This document shows positions 1 through 7,774 of a stretch of 64,000 bases of DNA, in pieces; position 1 is the first letter of the stretch, and each line of letters begins with the position of its first letter. This stretch comes from Gammaproteobacteria bacterium (GTDB lineage: Bacteria > Pseudomonadota > Gammaproteobacteria > Steroidobacterales > Steroidobacteraceae), in NCBI GenBank assembly GCA_004297335.1, contig SCUD01000140.1, forward strand, positions 1 to 64,000, read 5' to 3'. Under the pieces are notes generated by a model. That model was given only the letters and a program-made list of their open reading frames with translations, did not search any database and had not been told where the DNA came from. The translations under genes and the position numbers were made by a program.

Positions 1-249
1 GGCAAGATGGAGATCCGTCTGCAGCATGTCTGTCAGCGCAAGTTGGCTCTGGCAGGTCGACCCGCCGGGCTCGCGCTTGCGGCGATGTGGTATCTCGGCA
101 AGAACGAAGTGACCCCCGCCCTCGTCGAGAAAATTCGGCGCAAGCTGGGATCGAGCGAGTTCGAGGTGCTGAAGTCAGCCACCAGCTCAATGCCTGCGTG
201 GATGAGCGACGCCATCTTCCGAAACGAGCGGATGGCAGTTCATGCCTGA
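1..249 (+). CDS. AbiEi-like type IV antitoxin, C-terminal part (cut by window edge)
   Basis: The reading frame is open to the first base, so only the last part of the gene is visible; a methionine codon at position 7 is probably internal. The visible ~80 residues are helical and include GKNEVTPALVEKIRRKLGSS followed by a PAWMSDAIFRN-type tail, as in the C-terminal region of DUF6088/AbiEi antitoxins. The strongest support is the neighbour: an AbiEii toxin gene starts 8 bases before this one ends. In the AbiE family the antitoxin is a winged-helix autorepressor of the pair. The assignment rests on gene order and the short C-terminal similarity; the N-terminal DNA-binding domain lies outside the window. 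Confidence 0.7.
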   Translation, partial: GKMEIRLQHVCQRKLALAGRPAGLALAAMWYLGKNEVTPALVEKIRRKLGSSEFEVLKSATSSMPAWMSDAIFRNERMAVHA

Positions 250-1246
250 GTCCTTCCTGCACATCGAACCAGAAGAGCAGTCCCAAATTTACCGGGCATT
301 GGCTCCGCAACTCGCACGCTCGCCTGTCGTGCTGGAAAAGGATGTCTGGGTTTGCTGGGTGCTGCAGGCCCTATTCACCATGCCTGGTCGACTTCCGATG
401 GCTTTCAAAGGCGGCACCTCGCTCTCCAAGGTGTTCGGAGCCATCGCGCGCTTTTCCGAGGACGTGGACATCACACTCGACTACCGTGGATTGGACGGCT
501 CCTTCGACCCGTTCGCCGAGGGTGTTTCGCGTAATCGACTGAAGAAATTCAGCGAGGATCTCAAGTCCTTCGTGCGCGATCATGCTCATGGTGTTGTGGC
601 ACCGCACTTTCAGAAGATGCTGGCGGACGAGTTCGATGCCGACGCATTCCAGCTTGAAGTCAGCGATGACGGCGAGCAGTTGCGGGTGCACTACCCGACC
701 GTGCTGGAGGCGCCGGGGGACTACGTGGGCAACAGCGTCCTGATCGAGTTTGGTGGCCGCAACATCACCGAACCGAACGAGGAGCATGAGGTGCGGCCCG
801 ACATCGCGGATCATATTGCCGAACTCGAATTCCCTCGCTCGACAGTCAGTGTGCTGTCCCCGGCACGCACATTCTGGGAGAAGGCGACGCTGATGCACGT
901 CGAGTGTCAGCGCGATGAGTTCCGAGCCACTGCCGAACGCCTGTCACGCCACTGGTACGACCTGGCCATGCTGGCCGATCAAGCCCATGGGCAGGCCGCT
1001 GTGGCCGACCGTGCCCTGCTCGCAGATGTCGTCAAGCACAAGAAAGTCTTCTACAACGCGAGCTACGCCAACTACGACGCATGCCTTACCGGGCAGATCA
1101 AACTCATTCCGAAAGATGCTGCACTGGCCGCGCTACGCGATGACTTCGAGCGCATGATCGGTGCCGGCATGTTCATCGGCGAACCTCCCGCCTTCGCTGC
1201 CATCGTCGATCGCCTGCGCGCGCTGGAAAATACGATCAATCAGTGA
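242..1246 (+). CDS. AbiEii/AbiGii-family nucleotidyltransferase toxin
   Basis: 334 residues with the family's features: LEKDVWVCWVL at residues 31-41, the nucleotidyltransferase motif GGTSLSK at 57-63 and the acidic pair SEDVD around 72-76 that would bind metal, then a helical C-terminal half. AbiEii proteins are NTP-dependent transferases that stop growth when not opposed by AbiEi, giving abortive phage defence or plasmid/island maintenance. The ATG lies inside the end of the antitoxin gene, the usual coupled arrangement. Length fits full-length family members and no frame break is seen. The exact tRNA or protein target cannot be read from the sequence. Confidence 0.9.
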   Translation: MPESFLHIEPEEQSQIYRALAPQLARSPVVLEKDVWVCWVLQALFTMPGRLPMAFKGGTSLSKVFGAIARFSEDVDITLDYRGLDGSFDPFAEGVSRNRLKKFSEDLKSFVRDHAHGVVAPHFQKMLADEFDADAFQLEVSDDGEQLRVHYPTVLEAPGDYVGNSVLIEFGGRNITEPNEEHEVRPDIADHIAELEFPRSTVSVLSPARTFWEKATLMHVECQRDEFRATAERLSRHWYDLAMLADQAHGQAAVADRALLADVVKHKKVFYNASYANYDACLTGQIKLIPKDAALAALRDDFERMIGAGMFIGEPPAFAAIVDRLRALENTINQ

Positions 1247-1248
1247 CC

Positions 1249-1692
1249 TCACCTTGGCGTTGAGCCGACAATCCTCGCCCGCTGCGCATCCCACAGCGCC
1301 GGCGGATCAACCGCCAGATCGAACAGCGTGATGTGGTTCGGCAGTGCGTCATCCAGGATGGCGGCGACGATGTCGGGCGCCAGCGTGGTCAGGTTGACCA
1401 TCCGGCTCACGTAGCTGTTGTCGATCCCCTCCCGCGTGGCGATCTCCTTCAACGACTTCGCTTCCCCTGATTCCAGCATGGCCAGCCAGCGATGGCCCCT
1501 GGCCAGCGCCAGTTGAAGTGACGTCGGCGCCACGTCCCACGGCCTGACTGAGGCCGTCTCACCGTTCGGCAATGTGACCAGCTTGCGGCCGCTGCGGCGT
1601 TTGATCTGGATCGGCACGGACAGAGTCAGCCTACCGTCGCTCGTCTGCAAGATGTCTGGCTCACCGGTCTTCTGGATGCGGATGTCGCTCAT
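1249..1692 (-). CDS. Small ParB/HTH-like DNA-binding protein of a recombinase operon
   Basis: 147 residues, starting at ATG 1692, which overlaps the recombinase stop by ATGA. The N-terminal half is basic with a small beta segment (LTLSVPIQIKRRSGRKLVTL). The C-terminal half contains a helix-turn-helix: LALARGHRWLAMLESGEAKS, then an SLKEIATREGIDNSYVSRMV recognition region, and ends with a PNHITLFDLAVDPPALWDAQ segment. Proteins of this type are frequent directly downstream of large serine recombinases in proteobacterial mobile elements. A role as recombination accessory factor or regulator is inferred from that context only. The stop lies 2 bases past the end of abiEii, on the opposite strand. 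Confidence 0.7.
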   Translation of the reverse strand: MSDIRIQKTGEPDILQTSDGRLTLSVPIQIKRRSGRKLVTLPNGETASVRPWDVAPTSLQLALARGHRWLAMLESGEAKSLKEIATREGIDNSYVSRMVNLTTLAPDIVAAILDDALPNHITLFDLAVDPPALWDAQRARIVGSTPR

Positions 1693-3044
1693 GCCAGCGC
1701 CTCCGCTTTTTGGTCGACGGGCTCGGGGCGCAGTTCCAGCACCAGACGCTCGATGCCGTTGGCGCGCAGCCGCACTTCGAGGTCGTTGGGCGACACGATG
1801 ACTTTCTCGACCAGCAATTTCACGATCCGGGTCTGCTCGGCCGGGAACAATTGATCCCAAATCGCGTCGAGACGGGTCATGGCCACGGTGATCTTGGCTT
1901 CGTCCAGGGTCGGATCGAGTTTGATCGCCTGCGGCAGCATCTCGCCGAGTAGATTCGGGGCACGCAGGATCGCGCGCAGTTGGTCAAGCACCGCCGACTC
2001 GAGTTCTGCGGCAGGCAGTCGCGGCAAACCCGAGGCGCCCGCGTGTTCCTTGGCGTCACGCTGGGGCACGTAATAGCGGTAGCGGCGCCCGTTCTTCTTG
2101 GTTGTGTGCCAAGGTGACAGCGCGCGGCCGTCGTTGCCGAAGACGATGCCCTTGAGCAGATACGCCACCGTCGCCCGCGTCGCGTTGCCGCGCACCCGGC
2201 CATTGGTGGTCAGGATGGCGTGGACGTTGTCCCACAGTGCGCGGTCGACGATGGGCGGATGCTCCGCCTGGTACCACTGATCCTTGTGTCTCAACTCGCC
2301 GAGGTAGGTCCGGTTGCTGAGCAGCTTGTAGATGTGGCCCTTGTCGATCGGCCTGCCATCGCGAGTCTTGCCGTCTTGCGTCGTCCACGCCTTCGATGTC
2401 ACGCCGTCCAGCTTCAGTTCCTTGACCAGTGCGGTGCTGGAGCCGAGTTCGACGAAGCGCTGAAAGATGTGCCGGATCAGTTTGGCCTCGCGTTCGTTGG
2501 GCACCAACCGGCGGTTCGCGACGTCGTAGCCAAGTGGTGGCACGCCGCCCATCCACATGCCCTTGCGCTTGCTGGCCGCGATCTTGTCGCGGATACGCTC
2601 GCCGGTGACTTCGCGTTCGAACTGGGCGAAGGACAGCAGGATGTTCAGCATCAGCCGGCCCATGGAGGTCGTGGTGTTGAACTGCTGGGTGACCGACACG
2701 AACGACACGCCGTAGCGCTCGAACACCTCGACCATCTTGGAAAAGTCCGCGAGGCTGCGCGTCAGTCGGTCGATCTTGTAGATCACGACCACATCGATCT
2801 TGCCGGCCTCGATGTCCGCCATCATGCGTCGCAGCGCCGGGCGCTCCATGTTGCCGCCGGAGAACGCAGGATCGTCGTAGTCGTCAGCCACCGGAATCCA
2901 GCCTTCGGCGCGTTGGCTGGCGATGTAGGCGTGACCGGCATCGCGCTGGGCGTCGATGGAGTTGTATTCCTGGTCGAGTCCCTCGTCGGTGGATTTGCGC
3001 GTATAGACCGCGCAGCGCATGCGGCGCTTCAAAACTTCGCTCAT
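1689..3044 (-). CDS. Large serine recombinase (resolvase/invertase superfamily)
   Basis: 451 residues, starting at ATG 3044, which overlaps the DUF2924 stop by 4 bases. The N-terminal resolvase domain has CAVYTRKSTDEG with the probable nucleophile Ser18, then YKIDRLTRSLADF and LLSFAQFEREVTGERIRDKI. A recombinase domain follows (GVPPLGYDVANRRLVPNE; SKAWTTQDGKTRDGRPIDKG). The zinc-ribbon region that normally carries two CxxC pairs here reads LLKGIVFGNDGRALSPWHTT with no cysteines. Enzymes of this family integrate or excise prophages and islands via a phosphoserine intermediate. It is the only integrase-like gene in the window, so it is the candidate integrase of the adjoining prophage. The reading ends in a plausible coiled helical tail. 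Confidence 0.9.
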   Translation of the reverse strand: MSEVLKRRMRCAVYTRKSTDEGLDQEYNSIDAQRDAGHAYIASQRAEGWIPVADDYDDPAFSGGNMERPALRRMMADIEAGKIDVVVIYKIDRLTRSLADFSKMVEVFERYGVSFVSVTQQFNTTTSMGRLMLNILLSFAQFEREVTGERIRDKIAASKRKGMWMGGVPPLGYDVANRRLVPNEREAKLIRHIFQRFVELGSSTALVKELKLDGVTSKAWTTQDGKTRDGRPIDKGHIYKLLSNRTYLGELRHKDQWYQAEHPPIVDRALWDNVHAILTTNGRVRGNATRATVAYLLKGIVFGNDGRALSPWHTTKKNGRRYRYYVPQRDAKEHAGASGLPRLPAAELESAVLDQLRAILRAPNLLGEMLPQAIKLDPTLDEAKITVAMTRLDAIWDQLFPAEQTRIVKLLVEKVIVSPNDLEVRLRANGIERLVLELRPEPVDQKAEALA

Positions 3045-3538
3045 CGTCCACCTCGCTTCTTGATGGACGGCTTGGTCTTGGCATTGGATGGCGGCTTGAG
3101 GCCAAAGAACAGCGGCCCCGACCAGCGCATGCCAGTGATCTCGCGGGCGATCATCGAGAGGCTTGGAAACATCTGGCCTTGGAAGTCGTACTGGCCATCG
3201 GCGGTCGCGATCACGCGGTACTCGACGCCTTTGTATTCCCGGGTCAGCATCGTGCCGGCGGCCGGACGGTAATCGCGGTCGCGCTTTTTCACCTTGCCGG
3301 TTTCCAGCAGGGATTCGATGCGGCGCTGATTGCGATCCAGCAGGTTGGCGTCGACCTTGCGGAATTCTGCCTCTTGCAGCCGGTACGCAATGCGGCGTTC
3401 CAGGAATTGGCGGTTGTGGGTGGGCGTGTCGCCGCCGACCAACTTCTGCCAGAGGGCCCGGATTTCTGCCATCGGTAGCTCGGGCAACCTGGCGATTTGT
3501 GCTGCCACCGATGGCGGCGTTGAAAGTGACGTGCTCAT
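3041..3538 (-). CDS. DUF2924 family protein
   Basis: 165 residues. Begins MSTSLSTPPSVAAQIARLPE, then the family core LWQKLVGGDTPTHNRQFLER, RRIAYRLQEAEF and a C-terminal GVEYRVIATADGQYDFQGQM segment. DUF2924 proteins nearly always sit immediately upstream of a large serine recombinase in proteobacterial phages and islands, as here; their molecular role is not established. Coupled to both neighbours by 4-base overlaps. A 28-bp element shared with three other genes in this window ends 38 bases upstream of the ATG, suggesting that expression can start here as well as from further upstream. Confidence 0.9.
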   Translation of the reverse strand: MSTSLSTPPSVAAQIARLPELPMAEIRALWQKLVGGDTPTHNRQFLERRIAYRLQEAEFRKVDANLLDRNQRRIESLLETGKVKKRDRDYRPAAGTMLTREYKGVEYRVIATADGQYDFQGQMFPSLSMIAREITGMRWSGPLFFGLKPPSNAKTKPSIKKRGGR

Positions 3539-3753
3539 TTGGACTCCGTAGTTGTCTTGTTGACGGGGTCTGAATGAACGCGCTGGTTGCCAGAGAAGCC
3601 AAGCTCAAACTCGCTCGCTTCGGCGATATGTGCGGACTGTTCCGCGCCGCAGATCCGCAGGCGTGCCAGGCCGTTGGCCAGCAACGACGCGATCTCGTGG
3701 CGACGCTGAACCGGCGTCATCCGTTCCGGTGGTAGATGATTGATTTGATGCAT
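3535..3753 (-). CDS. Small protein upstream of DUF2924
   Basis: 72 residues: MHQINHLPPERMTPVQRRHE, a helical centre (IASLLANGLARLRICG) and a C-terminal ELGFSGNQRVHSDPVN segment. The stop overlaps the DUF2924 start by 4 bases, and short proteins with this layout are, as far as I recall, usual just upstream of DUF2924. The C-terminal codons overlap the 28-bp element at 3577-3604. Function unknown; the position as first gene of the recombinase operon is the main evidence that it is real. Confidence 0.6.
   Translation of the reverse strand: MHQINHLPPERMTPVQRRHEIASLLANGLARLRICGAEQSAHIAEASEFELGFSGNQRVHSDPVNKTTTESK
3577..3604 (-). promoter_or_regulatory. 28-bp shared upstream element, copy 1 (upstream of DUF2924)
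   Basis: Read on the minus strand, GCTTGGCTTC, six variable bases, then AACCAGCGCGTT (AACAGCGCGTT in the other copies). It ends 38 bases before the DUF2924 ATG. The same element occurs at 21348, 21961 and 22234, each 38-40 bases before a minus-strand start codon. Possible weak sigma70 reading: TTGGCT, 17 bases, GTTCAT. Confidence 0.6.
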
Positions 3754-3878
3754 GGGTAGCGGTCCTCTCCGTCAAACTCACATGCAGTGAAATTGTCCGG
3801 ATGGACTGCCGCCGACACCATGAGGGAGTTTCGGATGCGTGCGGGCTGGTGCAGGCTATTGCGGAAAGCGGGTCCCGT

Positions 3879-5093
3879 TCAGCTCGACAAATGACGCGCC
3901 AGCATAGTGCTCATGAGCGAGTTTCCGGGCTGCGCACCGGCGGTCATCGCCCGGATCTGCTCGTTGATGCGCTGGGCGGAAACGCCTGCACCAGGAGCCG
4001 CCTGCATCACCGCCGCATACGCATCGAGCACATCACCGCCAGTGATCTCGTAACCGTGGCCTCGCGAGATCCAATGCAGTGCAGCCAGTCCCGCCGCCAG
4101 CGCGAAGTGCGACTGCTTCTCAGCGTAATCACGGGCGGCGCGCGTCAGCGTGCGCGGATCGGTCGGGCTGCGCGTGGCCAACTCGATCGCCACATCGAAC
4201 AGGCCCGCATCCTTGGCGGCAGCAAACCACTTACCTTCTGCGCCCGGCGTGCTGGCAATCAGGTCGCGCAGGATTTGCTCCGGCGGCACGCTGGGGTATT
4301 TCTTTGCGATGGCACGAAAGGTGGCCAGGTTCGTGGTGCCCTGATTGGCCGCCACGGCATAGCGTTGGTAGGCCTCGTCGGCCAAACCTGAAGACAACAG
4401 GATGGCTTCGCAGGACTGGGCGATTTGCCAGCCCGGATCATTGAGTCCGCGCGACTCCTCGGCGTAGCGAATTGCCTCAGCTTTCTTGCCCATCGCCGAC
4501 AAGGCTTTCACACCCCAGCGTCGGTCGTGCCACCACTTGAACCGCGCCTTGTCGATCAGGGTCAGCAACTCGTCATAGCGACCCGCCGCGAACAGCGCGG
4601 ACAGGCAGGCACTGGTGCCCTTGAAGAATCCATGCCCCGATGCATTCGGGTTCCACACGCTTTCAACAACGGGCATGAACTCGTCGGCCCAGCGTGATGC
4701 CAGTTCCGGCGTCACGCACAGTTCGCCCCAGTAGTCGCCCAGCAGTTCGATGTAGGGCATCTCGTCGTCCTGCAAGGCCTGCCATAGCCGCTCCAGCCAG
4801 CGTTGCCGCTGCTTCGGCTCGACGTCGGCCTTGACGATGATTGGCACGAGGGTATCGATGGCCTTGTTGACCGCCGAACCCAGGACACCCGATGAACTGT
4901 CCACCTGTTCCAGCGCCGGCGAGAGTTTTTCCAGTAGGGTAATGGCGCCTTCAGCCGCGAGCACAGGCTCCTTGCGGGCGACCTGCTTGATCTCCGCGAT
5001 GGCTTCCTTGATCCGTTGCACCGGCGTGTCGGACCGCCAGCCGAATGCGTGGCGGCGGAAACGGGAGGCGAATTGCCACTTGTAGGCTGTCAT
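3879..5093 (-). CDS. Unknown 404-aa helical-repeat protein of the XRE-ImmA operon
   Basis: 404 residues, mostly alpha-helical with TPR/ARM-like helical hairpins, for example GLADEAYQRYAVAANQGTTN, AIAKKYPSVPPEQILRDLIA and DAGLFDVAIELATRSPTDP. The N-terminus (MTAYKWQFASRFRRHAFGWR, then IKEAIAEIKQVARKEP) recalls zinc-finger-less SWIM/DUF6880-type helical proteins, but no family can be named safely. No catalytic motif, signal peptide or membrane segment is visible. It is the last gene of a minus operon, 17 bases after the ImmA-like gene, so it probably shares regulation with the XRE repressor. A scaffold or protein-interaction role is inference. Confidence 0.75.
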   Translation of the reverse strand: MTAYKWQFASRFRRHAFGWRSDTPVQRIKEAIAEIKQVARKEPVLAAEGAITLLEKLSPALEQVDSSSGVLGSAVNKAIDTLVPIIVKADVEPKQRQRWLERLWQALQDDEMPYIELLGDYWGELCVTPELASRWADEFMPVVESVWNPNASGHGFFKGTSACLSALFAAGRYDELLTLIDKARFKWWHDRRWGVKALSAMGKKAEAIRYAEESRGLNDPGWQIAQSCEAILLSSGLADEAYQRYAVAANQGTTNLATFRAIAKKYPSVPPEQILRDLIASTPGAEGKWFAAAKDAGLFDVAIELATRSPTDPRTLTRAARDYAEKQSHFALAAGLAALHWISRGHGYEITGGDVLDAYAAVMQAAPGAGVSAQRINEQIRAMTAGAQPGNSLMSTMLARHLSS

Positions 5094-5110
5094 GCTCGGC
5101 GACCCATTGG

Positions 5111-6022
5111 CTATCGCACCGGGTACTGGCCGTTGCGGATGAACCGGTCGTAGGTGTCTTCCTCCGGTTCCTCGTCATCGTGGCGAGCTCCCTGCCACTC
5201 GGCTTCTGGCAGCAACAGCAACGTCAGCGTGTAGTCGTACTGACCGGCAATCCTGATCATTTCGTTGACCTGCATGCTTTCCGGTTCACGTGGAAACCAA
5301 AGCTGCGCCCGTGCAGATTGCTGTTGGCTGCCGGCCCAGCCGTTATTGCTGTGCGCCAGCGCATCACCCGGCAGTTCGATGGTGTTTCTGCGGGTCGCGA
5401 AGTAGGCGCCAGACTTCAGCGCCGCCTTGTTCGACTTGGCCCACAGCATGTGATCGTCACGGCTGGCCACCAACACGGCGCGTTTGGGTGCGATCTCGGT
5501 CCAGCGCAAGGCGGCGGCCGTCAGCGACACACCATAGCGGTCGGCGCAGCGGCCCAGCAGATCGAAGCTGATCGGCTGACCATCCACCTGGCGCCGGAAG
5601 TCGTCGAGCGGCATCAGCAAGGTCGAGGCGAACAAATCCGCCTCGACCTCGATGTCGCGTTCGTTGTTGTCGCCCGTTTCGATGTCACCGTCGCCGCACT
5701 GAAAAATATCCTGCTGGTGACGGTGCAGTATGTAGTGACCGAACTCATGCGCAATTGTGAAGCGCTTGCGACCCTCCGACGGAGTGGCACTGTTGTAGAG
5801 GATCAGCCACTTCGATTTCGCCTTGTTGGCTTTCAGCAGACCATCAAAACCTTCCAGATCCGTGCCTTCGACCCTGTCGATCGGCGAGTCTGCGAAACAC
5901 TGACGCGAATACTCCAGCGCCAGCTCGTCAACCTTGACCGGAAACCGATCCGCACCGATCACCGTGTTGAGCATGGACGAGATGCGGTTGGCCTCGGCCA
6001 TGGGCTTTTTCGCATCCGTCAT
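5111..6022 (-). CDS. ImmA/IrrE-family zinc metallopeptidase
   Basis: 303 residues. The zinc motif HEFGH is at residues 92-96 in RFTIAHEFGHYILH, and the third ligand region EVEADLFASTLLMP follows at about 125-138, the IrrE/ImmA arrangement. The C-terminal ~140 residues form the sensor-like domain usual in longer members. ImmA-type enzymes cleave a partner XRE repressor after a cue such as DNA damage and so release a mobile element or its genes from repression. The ATG overlaps the stop of the XRE gene by 4 bases (ATGA), which supports a repressor/anti-repressor pair. Confidence 0.92.
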   Translation of the reverse strand: MTDAKKPMAEANRISSMLNTVIGADRFPVKVDELALEYSRQCFADSPIDRVEGTDLEGFDGLLKANKAKSKWLILYNSATPSEGRKRFTIAHEFGHYILHRHQQDIFQCGDGDIETGDNNERDIEVEADLFASTLLMPLDDFRRQVDGQPISFDLLGRCADRYGVSLTAAALRWTEIAPKRAVLVASRDDHMLWAKSNKAALKSGAYFATRRNTIELPGDALAHSNNGWAGSQQQSARAQLWFPREPESMQVNEMIRIAGQYDYTLTLLLLPEAEWQGARHDDEEPEEDTYDRFIRNGQYPVR

Positions 6023-6339
6023 TCATCTTCCCAGGCTTCGAGGATCTTGCGGAGCTTCTTCTTGTCCGGCTCCGACATGGTTTTGTATTTGCGGAAGAAC
6101 GCCTCGTCGAGTACCGCCTCGTCCGGCGTCGCCGTGGACTCGGTCAGCAGGAACTCCGTGGTGACGTCGAGGACGGCGGCGATCTTTCCGATCTTGTCGG
6201 CCGATGGTTTCGGCTCGTCCTTGTTCTCCAGTTCCCAGATGTAGCTCTTGCTGGAGTCGGTCATTTCGGCCAACTGTTCCAGGCTGAGCTTCTTCTGCTT
6301 CCGCAACGCGCGGATCTTGTCCCCCAAGGGCGATGGCAC
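6019..6339 (-). CDS. XRE-family HTH repressor
   Basis: 106 residues from a GTG at 6339 preceded by GAGGAG; frames reaching further upstream lack a good ribosome site. The HTH covers about residues 5-60: LGDKIRALRKQKKLSLEQLA, EMTDSSKSYIWELENK, then KIGKIAAVLDVTTEFLL. The C-terminal EPDKKKLRKILEAWEDE helix may be the dimerisation or cleavage region. It is translationally coupled to the ImmA-like protease and faces a divergent two-gene operon across a 205-base intergenic region carrying CCGAACG half-sites, its likely operators. Expected role: autoregulation and repression of the divergent genes. Confidence 0.9.
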   Translation of the reverse strand: MPSPLGDKIRALRKQKKLSLEQLAEMTDSSKSYIWELENKDEPKPSADKIGKIAAVLDVTTEFLLTESTATPDEAVLDEAFFRKYKTMSEPDKKKLRKILEAWEDE

Positions 6340-6387
6340 TGGTTTCTCCTCATGTGTTGGCGTCAGGCCGAAAATAATACCACTAGA

Positions 6388-6461
6388 CCGAACGCATTCG
6401 TACCTGCTTGACAAACCCATCATCCGTCCGAGACAATCGTAACCGTTCGGCACACCGAACG
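6388..6461 (+). promoter_or_regulatory. Divergent promoter region with CCGAACG operator half-sites
   Basis: A good sigma70 promoter reads rightwards: TTGACA at 6408-6413, 18 bases, GACAAT at 6432-6437, pointing to the gene at 6545. A perfect inverted repeat, CGTTCGG-caca-CCGAACG (6444-6461), lies where transcription should start, and a further CCGAACG lies at 6388-6394 upstream of the -35. On the other strand TATTAT (6374-6379) is a possible -10 for the XRE gene, with the 6388 half-site beside it. The layout is typical of an XRE repressor controlling itself and a divergent operon. Confidence 0.65.
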
Positions 6462-6544
6462 CCATCGGTCTGCACACCCCAATCGGAAAAAGGGGCCGTC
6501 GGGGCTGATACCAAGCCAATCCAAACCTTTTGAGGGGTATGTAG

Positions 6545-7774
6545 ATGAACGATGCAGAGAATTTGACCAAGCTCCTGGGCCACCTGCCGCCGGCAGTGTT
6601 CCGTGAATTCATGGTGGACGAGTTCAGCCTGGCCATGCCGGACCCAGACGCCAAGACGCCGAAAAAGGAACAGCGCGAGCAGATGGAGGCCGTACTGTCC
6701 GCCCTTGGGGTGAGTGAGCGGCAGCGGATCGAGGAGGTAGCCGAACGGATCGTGCTGTTGTCGGATGGCGCTGGCCAGGACGTCATCGACGGGTTCAAGG
6801 ACGACATCTTCGATGATGCCGCCCGGGAAGCCTTCGCCGCGATCCCGAACCAGTACCAACGCGCGCTATGGCTCCATATCCATGAGCCCGCACTCTTCGA
6901 GGAAGCGCTGAGCGCCCGGCAAGCCGACGTCTTTCGGCAAAGTGCGTCCTGTTACTCCGGTTTCATCGCGCCAGCCAATCTTGCGGTACTCGACGACGCA
7001 GCCGCCAAAACGGCGTTCCACCAGACCGTCGCGCAACAACTCGGATGCTCCGATGATGCCGTCGCAATCCAGATCTTCAAGCGTCTGCGGCCTGATACGC
7101 AGACCGGCGAAGAGGTGGACCTCTACCAGATCAGCATCCACCACAACCGTCCGCCGGAAATCATCGACTGCGTGCAGGCCAGCGAACTGGTGCCTCAAGA
7201 GGTGATCCGGGCGGTGTCCTCGCACATCACCTATGAGCCGGCCAATGGGCACCTGGAGGTCCTGTCCAAAGATACGGCTGGCCGCGAAGCGCTGGCGCGC
7301 ATCGTGGCCGATTCCCTGCTGCAATCGCCCATCACCGGCGAGAAGATCCCGCTCAAGCAATACGACTACCAGAGCCTGGCCGCACCACGAAACTTCGACA
7401 TCGCCGATGAGCCGGTGGCGTTCGTCAAGGTCGTCGAGCTCGGCTACTCCGCTGCAAACGGGCGGTCGCTGCTGGTGAAAATCTGGACCAAGGACGCAGA
7501 CGACATCTACACCGCTGCCCGGTCGTTGATCAGCCCCACCTTCGACTTCCGGGATCACCACCTGAACTACGCCAAGCTGTCCATCAAAGTGAAAAAGGTC
7601 GGCAAAGACCGTGCGCGCACCATCACCGTGATTCTGCGTGACGACAACAAATGCAACATCAAGACGAAGCGGGAAAAGGACCGGGCGCTGTGCGACCGCC
7701 TGCTGGCCAAATGGCATCTGGTGAAGGAGATCGGCCATGTCGTCGAAGCCCCTGTCGACACTGTCGCTGCTTGA
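6545..7774 (+). CDS. Unknown protein A of the XRE/ImmA-controlled operon
   Basis: 409 residues, ATG preceded by GAGGGG. The N-terminal half is helical and acidic (NLTKLLGHLPPAVFREFMVD, SERQRIEEVAERIVLL, YQRALWLHIHEPALFEEAL). The C-terminal half is richer in beta strands and charged residues (EVDLYQISIHHNRPPEI, HLNYAKLSIKVKKVGKDRAR, TITVILRDDNKCNIKTKREK). No catalytic motif is recognised. It overlaps the next gene by 38 bases in another frame, so the two are probably made together. The context (own repressor, ImmA protease, own terminator, next to a prophage) fits a regulated cargo or defence-type operon, but this is inference. Confidence 0.8.
   Translation: MNDAENLTKLLGHLPPAVFREFMVDEFSLAMPDPDAKTPKKEQREQMEAVLSALGVSERQRIEEVAERIVLLSDGAGQDVIDGFKDDIFDDAAREAFAAIPNQYQRALWLHIHEPALFEEALSARQADVFRQSASCYSGFIAPANLAVLDDAAAKTAFHQTVAQQLGCSDDAVAIQIFKRLRPDTQTGEEVDLYQISIHHNRPPEIIDCVQASELVPQEVIRAVSSHITYEPANGHLEVLSKDTAGREALARIVADSLLQSPITGEKIPLKQYDYQSLAAPRNFDIADEPVAFVKVVELGYSAANGRSLLVKIWTKDADDIYTAARSLISPTFDFRDHHLNYAKLSIKVKKVGKDRARTITVILRDDNKCNIKTKREKDRALCDRLLAKWHLVKEIGHVVEAPVDTVAA

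Noticed and set aside
2220-3272. Long plus-strand frame opposite the serine recombinase
   Set aside because: Mirror frame of a well-supported recombinase gene; composition and lack of motifs show a high-GC shadow.
5045-6244. Long plus-strand frame opposite ImmA and XRE genes
   Set aside because: Antisense to two genes with clear HEFGH and HTH motifs; no ribosome site or domain.
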